A stretch of DNA of 64,000 nucleotides from Formosa haliotis (GTDB taxonomy: Bacteria; Bacteroidota; Bacteroidia; Flavobacteriales; Flavobacteriaceae), in assembly GCF_001685485.1 (NCBI RefSeq), contig NZ_BDEL01000001.1, positions 1,733,501-1,797,500 on the forward strand. Direction: 5' to 3'. The translations under genes were made by a program, and so were the position numbers. Below are positions 20,401 through 29,136 of this stretch, piece by piece; position 1 is the first letter of the stretch, and each line of letters begins with the position of its first letter. The notes under the pieces are model-generated. The model was given only the letters and a program-made list of their open reading frames with translations, was not told the origin of the DNA and searched no databases.

Positions 20401-20754
20401 CTAATAGAGTTCTTTTAAAAAAGCAGCAAATTCACTAGTCATTCTAGTGCCTTTTGCTACTAATTTCCAATCCCTTGTAACCACTTTATTAGTGTCTTGA
20501 TTAATCCATCTTCGTCTAGTGATATGTAAGAAAACATTCTTACCTCTTATGGGGAAATCCTGAATACTAGCTTCTGGAAAAAAACCTTTAGAGTGTAGTT
20601 TTTCATCTTTATGATCCAATGGTGCATTGTTTAGTTCTGTGAAATAAAAATGAATTTCTTCAGCTTTAACCTCATGCTTAGTTAAGTCAAAATAGGTTAC
20701 TAAAACTTCTGGAAGTAATAAATTAGCAATTGATAATAGAGTGTCTGAGGACAT
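20401..20754 (-). CDS. ISAon1-type transposase, N-terminal region
   Basis: A 117-aa frame starting MSSDTLLSIANLLLPE and ending FAAFLKELY. It contains ITRRRWINQDTNKVVTRDW, the conserved tail segment of the N-terminal zinc-finger-like or HTH part of this transposase group. It overlaps the open upstream extension of the catalytic frame by about 10 nt, in a +1 relation. In related elements the two parts are usually annotated as separate proteins. Confidence 0.8.
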   Translation of the reverse strand: MSSDTLLSIANLLLPEVLVTYFDLTKHEVKAEEIHFYFTELNNAPLDHKDEKLHSKGFFPEASIQDFPIRGKNVFLHITRRRWINQDTNKVVTRDWKLVAKGTRMTSEFAAFLKELY

Positions 20755-20815
20755 GTATTTCTTTTATTCAAAGGTCTTCCAATTTTTTGTACTCCACAAC
20801 TTTTTGTGTTGAGCC

Positions 20816-20936
20816 AGTTGTTAGTTATTAGTTGGTAGTTGGTAGTTGGTAGTAAAGTTAACAGTTGAATTGAAACCTTTACAATCTAAACTCTTGACTC
20901 TATATTCTTGTTTCTAATTTTAAGATTGAATAATTC
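20816..20936 (-). repeat. Dispersed intergenic repeat (copy interrupted by the IS), with right target duplication
   Basis: Begins with the right target duplication AGTTGTTA, then a TTAGTTGGTAGTTGGTAG run. Read on the minus strand, 20860-20930 (AATTAGAAACAAGAATA..., then AAAGGTTTCAA) matches the direct repeats at 25677-26020. The part left of the IS (19364-19389, GTAGTCGGTAGT) is the remainder of the same copy. Confidence 0.7.
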
Positions 20937-21878
20937 CTACATAAATGTGGTGTATAAAAACACCAAATAGGCTACAAAAATAAAAGCACCTTTTAGTCGG
21001 CTTAACTCAAAACGTTTAGGTAAAAACACGAGGGGAATTAGAATGGCCGAGAAACCTAACATCCAAAAAATATCTGTAGTAAGAATTGCTGGGCTATTTA
21101 CATTTATAGGCTGAATCATAGATGTAATGCCCAATACACAAGCAATATTAAAAATATTAGAACCAATTAAATTCCCTAACGAAATAGCTTTTTCTTTCTT
21201 TAAAGCCGCAATAACCGAGGCCGCTAATTCCGGTACACTTGTACCAATGGCTACCATGGTAACAGAAATTACACGCTCGCTAACACCTAAAGCAGTAGCC
21301 ATTTCTATAGCGCCCTTTACAAGCCATTCACTACCATAATATAGTGCAGCCCCACCTATTAACAACCATAAAAATATTTTAAAATTTGACGTACTCTGTA
21401 ACGTATCATCTACATCTTCAACAGCAATTTTATCTTTTGCAGAGCTTTTAATTAATACCACTAAGAAAATAACTAACGATACAAAAAGCGCTGCTCCCTC
21501 CCATAAATCAAGGACATTTCCACTTTTCAAGAAGAAATAAAGCACTACAGACAGCAACATCATAACCGGCCAATTTAATTTATAAAAGCCGCGATCTACG
21601 GTAAGCGGAGAAATAATTGCCGTGATTCCTAGCACCAATCCTATATTGGCGATGTTCGATCCAATTACGTTTCCTAATGCAATATCTGAAGCTCCGTCTA
21701 AGGCCGCTTGTAAGCTCACTAAAAGTTCGGGTGCCGATGTCGCAAAAGACACCACCGTCATACCTATGACTAATTTTGAGATTTTTAATTTAAACGATAA
21801 TGCTACCGACGAGCGCACCAGAAACTCACCCCCTACAACCAATAACAATAATCCTAAAATAACCCAAAGTAAACTCAT
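20937..21878 (-). CDS. Calcium/sodium antiporter, CaCA family (YrbG-like)
   Basis: Inner-membrane cation antiporter of 313 aa with about ten hydrophobic helices in two inverted halves. Each half carries the alpha-repeat signature: GNVIGSNIANIGLVLG in the first and GNLIGSNIFNIACVLG in the second, each preceded by S-A-P-E-L or S-V-P-E-L. An acidic cytoplasmic loop (VEDVDDTLQS) lies between the halves. It is divergent from the BlaI-type repressor, so the operators in between could affect it. Confidence 0.92.
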   Translation of the reverse strand: MSLLWVILGLLLLVVGGEFLVRSSVALSFKLKISKLVIGMTVVSFATSAPELLVSLQAALDGASDIALGNVIGSNIANIGLVLGITAIISPLTVDRGFYKLNWPVMMLLSVVLYFFLKSGNVLDLWEGAALFVSLVIFLVVLIKSSAKDKIAVEDVDDTLQSTSNFKIFLWLLIGGAALYYGSEWLVKGAIEMATALGVSERVISVTMVAIGTSVPELAASVIAALKKEKAISLGNLIGSNIFNIACVLGITSMIQPINVNSPAILTTDIFWMLGFSAILIPLVFLPKRFELSRLKGAFIFVAYLVFLYTTFM

Positions 21879-21979
21879 AGCTCTACATATTTTATGCGAA
21901 TATACTACAGAAATACCAATTCTATAAAGCGTATTATAAATTCGATTAAAATAAATTTACCAGCCAAAAACCAAAAAAA

Positions 21980-22033
21980 TAGTTAAATAACTAATTTGAT
22001 AGTTATATAACTACAAAAATAGTTATATATTTG
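21980..22033 (+). promoter_or_regulatory. Three BlaI-type operator repeats at 20-bp spacing plus -7 box
   Basis: TAGTTAaATAACTA (21980-21993) and TAGTTAtATAACTA (22000-22013) are 14-bp palindromes. TAGTTATATA (22020-22029) is a left half of the same site. Their starts are exactly 20 bp apart. TATATTTG (22026-22033) fits the Bacteroidetes -7 box TAnnTTTG and overlaps the third repeat, 28 bp before the repressor ATG. This is the expected position for autorepression. Confidence 0.75.
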
Positions 22034-22061
22034 AATCAGATCAATATTTAGAGAATTACAC

Positions 22062-22421
22062 ATGCAAAAACTCACCAATAAAGAAGAAGAAATAATGCAC
22101 ATTTTATGGAAGCTAGAGCGTGCCTTTGTAAAAGATGTGTTACACGAAATAAAAGAAGACAAGCCGCATTACAACACCCTATCTACTATAATTAGACATT
22201 TAGAAGAGAAAGGATATGTGGGATATACTGCCTACGGAAAAACCCATCAATACTATCCATTGGTAACTAAAGAAGCTTATAGAAAACGATTTATGAATAA
22301 TGCTATTGAACATTATTTTAATAATTCGTATAAAAATGTAGTGTCATTTTTTGCGAAGGAAGAAAAAATTAGCGTCGAAGAACTAAAAGAAATAATTAAA
22401 GTAATAGAAAAAAACAATTAG
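22062..22421 (+). CDS. BlaI/MecI/CopY-family transcriptional repressor
   Basis: A 119-aa winged-helix repressor, starting MQKLTNKEEEIMHILWKLERAFVKDVL. The recognition part is YNTLSTIIRHLEEKGYVGY and the helical dimerisation tail is FFAKEEKISVEELKEIIKVIEK. It is predicted to bind the three palindromes upstream and to be cleaved or released by the membrane protease encoded 1 bp downstream. In Bacteroidetes such pairs are often not tied to beta-lactamase, and none is seen here. Confidence 0.93.
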   Translation: MQKLTNKEEEIMHILWKLERAFVKDVLHEIKEDKPHYNTLSTIIRHLEEKGYVGYTAYGKTHQYYPLVTKEAYRKRFMNNAIEHYFNNSYKNVVSFFAKEEKISVEELKEIIKVIEKNN

Positions 22422-22422
22422 C

Positions 22423-24630
22423 ATGGAATACTTACTTAAAGCATCGGCCGTACTGGGTATGTTCTATTTAATTTACATGCTATGGCTTCAAAAAGAAACC
22501 TTTTTTAATAGTAACCGTTGGTTTTTACTTTCAGGCCTTATACTATCCGCAGTATTACCTTTAATTATAATTCCTATTTATGTTGCTCAAGAACCTACGA
22601 CTTTAGATTTAAGTCAGTTTATAACCTCAGAATCCACCGCCCCAGAAGAAGCTATTTCATATTTTTCTTGGCTAAACCTAGCCATAGTGGTATACCTATT
22701 AGGTGTGCTCTTCTTTTCAATACGTTTTATAATTGAATGTATTTCACTTAAAACGTTTATAAATTCTCAAAACATCAAATTAGATCATGGATTTAAAATT
22801 TCGGAAACCAACCAAGAGGTCTCTCCTTTCTCTTTCTTTAAAACCATTGTTTACAACCCAAGTCAGTTTACAGCATCAGAGCTAAACCATATTATTAACC
22901 ATGAAAAAGTTCATGCCCGAGACTATCATACTATCGACATATTACTTTCAAAACTAGCAACTATAGCATTTTGGTGCAATCCGCTAGTATGGTTATACAA
23001 AAATGCCCTGATACAAAACTTAGAATTTTTAGCAGATTATAAGTCCATACCAAAAACTAAAAACGCTACGGTAACTTCTTATCAAAACATATTATTAAAA
23101 ACATCGGTGCCTTCTCATCAACTGGCACTTACTACCAATTTTTACAATTCATTAATCAAAAAACGAATTCTTATGTTAAACACTTCAAAATCGAAACCCA
23201 TTCATGCTTTAAAATACATGGTTATTGCGCCGTTATTAGCAGCCTTTTTAATGAGCTTTAATACGAAAACGGTGTATACCCAAGTTCAAAACCAAGAGCT
23301 TGAATCTGCTACAATTAAAAGCGAAATAAACACCATCATCAACAAAGATACTCCAGACAGTACTTTTGAATCTCTAGAAAACATGTTTGAATCAATGGAT
23401 GTAGATTTAAAAATCAATAAAGTAAAGCGTAATACAGCTAATGAAATCATTGCTATTTCAATCAAATCAAAAACTGAAACTGATGAAGTAAATTATAAAA
23501 CGGATGCTGACACCCCTATTTCACCCATAAATATTTCATATCAATATGAAACAAAATTGATGAGTATCAATGTAGTTCAAAACAACAAGGAAGTCATGTT
23601 TACATCCTCTAAAAACGCTTCACAGGTAAATCATAAAAATTCATTTATAATCCCTACTAGTGATGGCTCAAGTATTGTAATAAAATCTTCTGGTGAAGAG
23701 TATAACGATGAAAATGTAATGTTTATTAGCGAAGATGGAAAAACAACATATGTTACCTTAAAAAATACGGATCAATCTTCTCAACAAGACAAAAAAACTT
23801 ACGGTATAAACAGTGTTACATTTACAGATGAAGACGGAAAAACAACTGACTTAACGGATTCAACCAAAGCTAGGATGAATTCTAATAGAAAAGAAGGATA
23901 CGAATATCATATTTCTGAAACCGTTTTTATGGATGAGGACGGTACAACAACTAGAACGGTCTATCCACCTCAAGGGAATCCATCTACTTATACACTTACA
24001 GATCCTATATATATTTTAAATGGAAAAGAAATTTCAAAAGATGAAATGAATAAAATAGCTCCCGAAAACATTGATTCTGTATTTGTTCTTAAAGGAGAAA
24101 AAGCGATTGAAAAGTACGGCGAAAAAGGTAAACATGGTGTTGTGGTTATTACTACTAAACCTAAAGATGCCATTAAAGTTAGAGCAACTAAAGCGAGTCC
24201 TAAAACAGTTCTCGAATCCAGTTCCAAGAATCCACCATTAGCCTTTCTAAACGGAAAGGAAATTTCAAGAGAAGAAATGGAAGCCATAGACCCAGACACA
24301 ATTGATAATATTATGGTTTTAAAAGATGAAAAAGCCATTGAAAAATATGGAGATAAAGGTAAACATGGTGTTTTAGAAATTACTACCAAGTCTAGTAAAA
24401 CCAATTCAAATCCTTGGGAAATTAGTGCTGGAGTAACAGAAGTATTTACTATAGAACATTCGGAAAATCCAATCTATTTTATTGACGGTAAAGAAGCTAA
24501 AGGAGTTAAAATAGAGGATATTGATCCGGGTACAATTGAATCCGTAAACGTTTTAAAAGATGAAAAAGCAATTGAAAAATATGGAGACAGAGCTAAAGAT
24601 GATGTTATAGAGATTACACTTAAAAAATAA
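22423..24630 (+). CDS. BlaR1/MecR1-like M56 metallopeptidase with three TonB-plug-like repeats
   Basis: Membrane sensor protease, 735 aa. Three N-terminal transmembrane helices lie near residues 5-20, 35-52 and 85-105. A zinc-protease domain follows with HEKVH (His160-His164) and downstream Glu in LEFLADYKS, and a fourth helix lies near 265-280. The C-terminal ~430 residues are probably extracytoplasmic. They hold three repeats of about 55-60 aa, each with a (L/I)(N/D)GKE start, an IDS/IDN/IES turn, VLK(D/G)EKAIEKYG, and a VxxIT end. These resemble the plug motif of TonB-dependent receptors. No penicillin-binding sensor domain is present, so the signal is probably not a beta-lactam. It is translationally coupled to the repressor. 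Confidence 0.9.
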   Translation: MEYLLKASAVLGMFYLIYMLWLQKETFFNSNRWFLLSGLILSAVLPLIIIPIYVAQEPTTLDLSQFITSESTAPEEAISYFSWLNLAIVVYLLGVLFFSIRFIIECISLKTFINSQNIKLDHGFKISETNQEVSPFSFFKTIVYNPSQFTASELNHIINHEKVHARDYHTIDILLSKLATIAFWCNPLVWLYKNALIQNLEFLADYKSIPKTKNATVTSYQNILLKTSVPSHQLALTTNFYNSLIKKRILMLNTSKSKPIHALKYMVIAPLLAAFLMSFNTKTVYTQVQNQELESATIKSEINTIINKDTPDSTFESLENMFESMDVDLKINKVKRNTANEIIAISIKSKTETDEVNYKTDADTPISPINISYQYETKLMSINVVQNNKEVMFTSSKNASQVNHKNSFIIPTSDGSSIVIKSSGEEYNDENVMFISEDGKTTYVTLKNTDQSSQQDKKTYGINSVTFTDEDGKTTDLTDSTKARMNSNRKEGYEYHISETVFMDEDGTTTRTVYPPQGNPSTYTLTDPIYILNGKEISKDEMNKIAPENIDSVFVLKGEKAIEKYGEKGKHGVVVITTKPKDAIKVRATKASPKTVLESSSKNPPLAFLNGKEISREEMEAIDPDTIDNIMVLKDEKAIEKYGDKGKHGVLEITTKSSKTNSNPWEISAGVTEVFTIEHSENPIYFIDGKEAKGVKIEDIDPGTIESVNVLKDEKAIEKYGDRAKDDVIEITLKK

Positions 24631-24662
24631 CACCAATCTATCTCTTTCAAATTATAAAAAAC

Positions 24663-24708
24663 AAGGGCCTCTTAAGTTGTAACAAACGTGGGGCCTTTAT
24701 TATTTTTT
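24663..24708 (+). terminator. Probable intrinsic terminator after the blaI/blaR-like pair
   Basis: AAGGGCCTC pairs with GGGGCCTTT (two wobble pairs) across an 18-nt loop, followed by a T-rich stretch. Confidence 0.55.
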
Positions 24709-24787
24709 CACAATATATTTCAAATTTAAAGGCTAACCAAGGATACAAAATCTGTGCTAATTTAAGATATCGTATTATCTTTGAAGC

Positions 24788-25675
24788 ATGAGAATATACA
24801 ACCCAAAGGAATGGTTTAAAGCCGTTTTTTACATAAGAAGGTCCGACACCTTAAAAAAACTATATCCGTATTTATTAATCACCGCTGCATTTTCTGGTGG
24901 TATTGCTTATTTAGAGCTAGAGTATTTAAATTTATCTGCAAAAAGTTGGGTAAAAAATATCACCATTGTTCATAGTCTTTTGGGTTTTGCGCTATCCCTC
25001 TTACTAGTTTTTAGAACCAATACAGCGTACGACAGATGGTGGGAAGCCCGAAAGCAATGGGGTTCATTAACCAATGTAAGTCGAAATTTAGCATTAAAAA
25101 TCAATGCTTTTTTAGAAGATGATGATGCCGCCTTACGCCATTTTTACCGAAAAGCAATCCCCATGTATTCACAGAGTTTGTTTGCCTTTTTAAAGTCTGA
25201 TTACACCACGTTTATGTTAGATGAAAATGAACATCCAGAACTTGGTGATGCCTTTAGTCGAAAAAAACACGGTCCGAATCATGTCGCTGCTTTAATCTTT
25301 AAAAAAACGAATTTACTTTATAAGCAACATAAAATTTCTGGAGAACAATTACTCGTTATTAACAACGAACTTGAAGGTTTAACGAATATTTGCGGAGCGT
25401 GCGAACGCATTAAAAACACCCCTATTCCGCATTCCTATAGCACATTTATTAAAAAATTCATTGTGCTTTATGTAGCCACACTGCCTATAGGCTATGTGTT
25501 CTCTTTAGGATATTTTGTTGTTCTGGCCGTACCGTTTATTTTATATGTTTTAGCGTCTTTGGAGTTGATTGCCGAAGCCATTGAAGATCCGTTTGGAGAT
25601 GATTTTGACGATTTACCATTAGATAAAATGGCCGAAAACATAAAGAAACACACACAGGAAGTGTTACATCCTTAG
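24788..25675 (+). CDS. Bestrophin-family anion channel
   Basis: A 295-aa membrane protein of the bestrophin/UPF0187 family, usually pentameric chloride or cation channels. The signature RTNTAYDRWWEARKQWGSLTN is near residue 77. Transmembrane helices lie near 25-45, 58-75, 220-235 and 240-262. PFGDDFDDLPLDKM near the C-terminus is the conserved acidic segment. It stands alone, between a terminator and a repeat region. Confidence 0.9.
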   Translation: MRIYNPKEWFKAVFYIRRSDTLKKLYPYLLITAAFSGGIAYLELEYLNLSAKSWVKNITIVHSLLGFALSLLLVFRTNTAYDRWWEARKQWGSLTNVSRNLALKINAFLEDDDAALRHFYRKAIPMYSQSLFAFLKSDYTTFMLDENEHPELGDAFSRKKHGPNHVAALIFKKTNLLYKQHKISGEQLLVINNELEGLTNICGACERIKNTPIPHSYSTFIKKFIVLYVATLPIGYVFSLGYFVVLAVPFILYVLASLELIAEAIEDPFGDDFDDLPLDKMAENIKKHTQEVLHP

Positions 25676-25676
25676 T

Positions 25677-26020
25677 TTGAAAACTAGGAATAAGAATAGG
25701 GAGTCCAGAGTAAAGATTATAAAGGTTTCAAATCAACAGTTTGTTCTACTTATAACTACCGACTAAAAACTAAAGACTAATATCCCATTTCGATACTCTG
25801 TAATTCTGTTGCTCTTCATTACAGCACTCAATGGCCAAGCGGATAATGTAATAATTATTTAATGTAACGATTAATCAATTTGAAAATTAGAAACAAGAAT
25901 AGGGAACCAAGAGTAAAGATTATCAAAGTTTCAATCCAACTATTCACCTTACTACACACTAAAGACTAAGGACTATTAACTACCGACTAAAAACTAAAGA
26001 CTAATAACTACCAACTAAGA
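25677..26020 (+). repeat. Two direct copies of a ~110-bp dispersed intergenic repeat
   Basis: Copy 1 (25677-25782) and copy 2 (25880-26020) share a GAAxxTAGxAAxAAGAATAGGGA start, AGAGTAAAGATTAT, a TTTCAA(A/T)(T/C)CAAC segment and an end rich in ACTACCGACTAAAAACTAAAGACTAA. A third, inverted copy flanks the insertion sequence at 19364-20936. No reading frame covers this 346-bp gap. The function is unknown; the tail looks like a slippage-prone decamer-like repeat. Confidence 0.7.
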
Positions 26021-26021
26021 A

Positions 26022-27389
26022 TCAATATCTACTTTTTGGAGCAGTAGGGTTTAACCAATCAGATTTACTAAGGTCTTTTGGTTTAGATTCCAATTCCGCT
26101 TTATGGTATTGTAAATACGTTGTTCTAGCGGCTTCTAAATCTTTTTTAAAGGCAGAAGCATTATATGTACTTGAACTAGCTTCTAACACCCGTTTCTCTA
26201 ACTGCTGATAGTTTCTTAAAGCATCTGGCGTGCCATAGCGTTGAAGAAAGGCTTCCATACTAGGGATCTCCGGATTCAGTTTTAACAACCAAATCTTTAA
26301 GGCATTTAATACAGCATAATTGGTATCGTGATGTATAGCTAGAACTACTTTTTTAAAGGCATAACGCTCTGAAACTTTATAGGCTTTATGGCGTTTAATA
26401 GCTGTAGTAATGGCCCAACGCAAGAACGTAAACAATAAAAATAAAGCAACGAGACAAAATAACAGATACTTAATAAATGTTTTTACAGGTAAGCCTAAAA
26501 TTAAGAATGGTTTATCTTCTTCAGACTCTGCAACAGTTTCGGCCTCCAATTGCTTTTTAATTCCCGAAAGCATCTTTAAATCTGGATTAGGTGCCACATT
26601 TATGGTTACAGAATCGATTATCTTTTTATAAAATTTATGCGTATTATAGTTCCAATGTACAAACTCAATTCTTGGTAAGGTTACAGGTCCTTCTTTTTCA
26701 AACAAGTAATTAGCTCCTTCGGTTCTGCTGGCAGATACATAAGTCTTCGTTTTATTCGTGTTTACCGATGGTCGTTTAGGGTAAATACTCACCCCGGCCA
26801 CACTATCCCAAGCTACAGCTGGAATAAATTCGCCTAAAGTTCCAGATGCCGTTCTACTAATGGTACGTTGCAATACATCGCCTACTTTTACGTGCTTAAT
26901 ATCTGAATTCCATTTTTCGTTAATGGTTAAATTACCACACACCAACCAATTGTCTGGACTATAGCCAAGCGGCACGCCCTTTACTGTAATTGATTTCGGT
27001 TTGGTATGTATGACATGCTTAATCCCTTTATACCCTCCTGTTTGTGGCGATTCCACATTTATTTCTAAAGCAGGAATGGTAATCGTTCCTTCCTGAGTAG
27101 GAAAAACGTTATATATAAAATCGACACCAGAATACTGTTTTCCGCTAAAGGTTTTGTTACTACTTACCGATCTAAAATAAACAGTTAAAGCCCCATCTAC
27201 TTGAATGTTCCCCAAGTTAATTCCCGAAGTAAACCAAGTACTCGTGTATACAGAAACCGTCATTTGCACCGGCTGACCAATATACGCCTCGTTATGATTC
27301 GTGGTAACATAACTCACCAAATGCTGACTGTAACCTAAGGCACTACACAACAAAAACAATACCGCTGTTAATTTTAATTTAGCTACCAT
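26022..27389 (-). CDS. batD: BatD (aerotolerance operon) protein
   Basis: A 455-aa exported and membrane-anchored protein. The signal peptide ends near GYSQ. An Ig-like BatD domain follows (NEAYIGQPVQMTVSVYTS, then GKQYSGVDFIYNVFPTQEGTITIPALEI). There is a single transmembrane helix near residue 305-325 (FIKYLLFCLVALFLLFTF) and a cytoplasmic helical tail. It is the last gene of the Bat operon, overlapping the batB/C fusion by 7 bp. No batE follows; the next stretch is intergenic repeat. Confidence 0.88.
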   Translation of the reverse strand: MVAKLKLTAVLFLLCSALGYSQHLVSYVTTNHNEAYIGQPVQMTVSVYTSTWFTSGINLGNIQVDGALTVYFRSVSSNKTFSGKQYSGVDFIYNVFPTQEGTITIPALEINVESPQTGGYKGIKHVIHTKPKSITVKGVPLGYSPDNWLVCGNLTINEKWNSDIKHVKVGDVLQRTISRTASGTLGEFIPAVAWDSVAGVSIYPKRPSVNTNKTKTYVSASRTEGANYLFEKEGPVTLPRIEFVHWNYNTHKFYKKIIDSVTINVAPNPDLKMLSGIKKQLEAETVAESEEDKPFLILGLPVKTFIKYLLFCLVALFLLFTFLRWAITTAIKRHKAYKVSERYAFKKVVLAIHHDTNYAVLNALKIWLLKLNPEIPSMEAFLQRYGTPDALRNYQQLEKRVLEASSSTYNASAFKKDLEAARTTYLQYHKAELESKPKDLSKSDWLNPTAPKSRY

Positions 27390-29134
27390 GTTGTTTGAGT
27401 TTGTTCAACATTTACTTGATTTTTTTTAACTTGATATTTAAACTTTCGAGTTAAAAATAATGCAGGATCATCATCTACTTTACGCATTAATATATTGTTT
27501 GGAATCCCGCCTTTTCCAGATTTAAAATCATCTGGTAATTCATCTAACTCCTTACCTTTACGTTTTCCAGTAGCCACCTCTTCCTCCATACGTTGTCTTT
27601 CCATTTGCTTTTTAGTCGCTTTTTGTCCGCCACCACTAAAATCTTCCATAGAATCATTTTTTTCATTCTTAGCGCTTGGCTTACCATCTTCAACTTTGCT
27701 TTCTTCTGCCGACATACCAGACTTTTTAGACATAGCTTCTTGAACGCTAGTTAAGTTTTTCTGGGCTTGTGTATTCGTAGAATCCTTAGAAACTATAGTT
27801 TCAAAAACTGCTTTCGCTTTGGTTAAATCGCCGAGCTTCGCGTAAGTTACTCCTAAATTATACTGTCCGTTCGAGGTGGTGTCTTTCTGAAACTCTTCTC
27901 TTGCTTTTGCATAATCTCCAGCTTTATAATACGCTACTCCTTTTCTTAGGGGATCGTCGAAATCTTTGGCTGCGGCTAAATAATTTCCAGCATCATATTC
28001 TTGCTGGGCTTGATAGGCTTTGGTGTACCATAGATCTTTAAAATGAAAAGACTCTTCGTTTTCTTTTGATTTCGGATCGTCTGAAGAATTACAGGATGAT
28101 AAACCAACAAATAACAATACAGCCAACAAACTCCATCCTTTTCTAAAGCTGAATAAAAACAGAGCCATTAACGGAATTAATAACCAAAATCCATTGTCTT
28201 GCCAATTTTCCTCCTCTTTTTTAGGTTTCTCTTCAAAAATAAGGTGGTCGCTAATATCTTCTGCAAAAAGAGTAACATCACTTTTATCTAAAGTCATATC
28301 TAATACTTTTACACCTTCAATACCTTGTAAAGCAATAACCTTATCGGTTTGAAGCGCGGAAGACACTACTTTTTTATCGTGTTTTAAAGCCACTTTATGA
28401 TTATAAAAAGACGGTACCTCTCCACCAGACTCCGTTGCCAACGGGTAAATACTTAATACGGCATTGTGCTGTTGTACAAAGGCACTAACTGCCGGTGTAT
28501 CCATCCCCACCAAATCATCTGTAAATAACAAAATTTTACCTGGAGCCTTATTATCTGTAAACAAGGTATCTAATTTCTGAAACAGCATTTTAAATCCTGT
28601 CCCTCGTTCTGGCATCATGTGTGGTTGTAAACCATCTAAATTGTCGGTAATAATTTTATAATCTGTAGTAAAAGGAATAACCGTATGCGTAGAAGCGGCA
28701 AACACTAAAAGGGCTGTTTCTGCTCTCGGATTAGCTTTTAATAAGTCGTTAATTTTAAATTTAGCCCGTTCTAATCGGTTTGGCGATACATCTTCGGTAA
28801 GCATACTTTGCGATAAATCTAAAGCTATCACTAATTTTGAAGCTACCTTTTTTGCAGGAGCCTTTTGTTCGTTCCAGGTCGGACCTAAAAAAGCAATAAA
28901 CCCAATGGCAAAAACAAGCATAACAAACAGGTAAAGCAGACGCGATTTCCAGGTCGTTCCCTTTTGAATCACATAAGGTTGTAAGTGCTTGGCAATATGT
29001 TTTTTCCACGCATTATTTTCACCATAAACTAGGATACACAACAACAATAGTATAGCTACAGGAAGTCCGTACCATAAATATTCGGCTCGTAAAAAATGGA
29101 ATTTATCCCAATCTATGTCTTTCCAAACCTCCAT
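27383..29134 (-). CDS. batB: BatB-BatC fusion: VWA domain plus TPR protein
   Basis: 583 aa. The N-terminal BatB part has two helices (residues ~18-36, 66-85) and a von Willebrand A domain with MIDAS motif DLSQS near 107, and a closing helix near 323-337. A second hydrophobic stretch then ends in a lipobox-like GLSSC (Cys348). After that come TPR-type helices (LWYTKAYQAQQEYDAGNY, ATY-like repeats to ~490) and a charged tail, as in the lipoprotein BatC. It therefore looks like batB and batC joined in frame with the BatC signal peptide kept inside. The stop overlaps batD and the start is 2 bp after the batA stop. Confidence 0.88.
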   Translation of the reverse strand: MEVWKDIDWDKFHFLRAEYLWYGLPVAILLLLCILVYGENNAWKKHIAKHLQPYVIQKGTTWKSRLLYLFVMLVFAIGFIAFLGPTWNEQKAPAKKVASKLVIALDLSQSMLTEDVSPNRLERAKFKINDLLKANPRAETALLVFAASTHTVIPFTTDYKIITDNLDGLQPHMMPERGTGFKMLFQKLDTLFTDNKAPGKILLFTDDLVGMDTPAVSAFVQQHNAVLSIYPLATESGGEVPSFYNHKVALKHDKKVVSSALQTDKVIALQGIEGVKVLDMTLDKSDVTLFAEDISDHLIFEEKPKKEEENWQDNGFWLLIPLMALFLFSFRKGWSLLAVLLFVGLSSCNSSDDPKSKENEESFHFKDLWYTKAYQAQQEYDAGNYLAAAKDFDDPLRKGVAYYKAGDYAKAREEFQKDTTSNGQYNLGVTYAKLGDLTKAKAVFETIVSKDSTNTQAQKNLTSVQEAMSKKSGMSAEESKVEDGKPSAKNEKNDSMEDFSGGGQKATKKQMERQRMEEEVATGKRKGKELDELPDDFKSGKGGIPNNILMRKVDDDPALFLTRKFKYQVKKNQVNVEQTQTTW

Positions 29135-29136
29135 AT

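Larger units (their letters stand above)
19390..20815 (-). mobile_element. ISL3-family insertion sequence (ISAon1-like), 1426 bp
   Basis: Bounded by imperfect inverted repeats of about 26 bp. The left end is GGATCAAGTCTAAAAGTTGTGG (19390-19411 and on) and the right end read on the minus strand is GGCTCAACACAAAAAGTTGTGG; 18 of the first 22 positions match. An exact 8-bp duplication (AGTTGTTA) flanks both ends, so the insertion looks recent and structurally complete. It carries two minus-strand reading frames for an N-terminal DNA-binding part and a DDE catalytic part. It landed inside a dispersed intergenic repeat (see 20816-20936). Confidence 0.88.

Noticed and set aside
22423..24630. Beta-lactam sensor BlaR1
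   Set aside because: The protease domain is BlaR-like but there is no penicillin-binding sensor domain and no beta-lactamase gene nearby.
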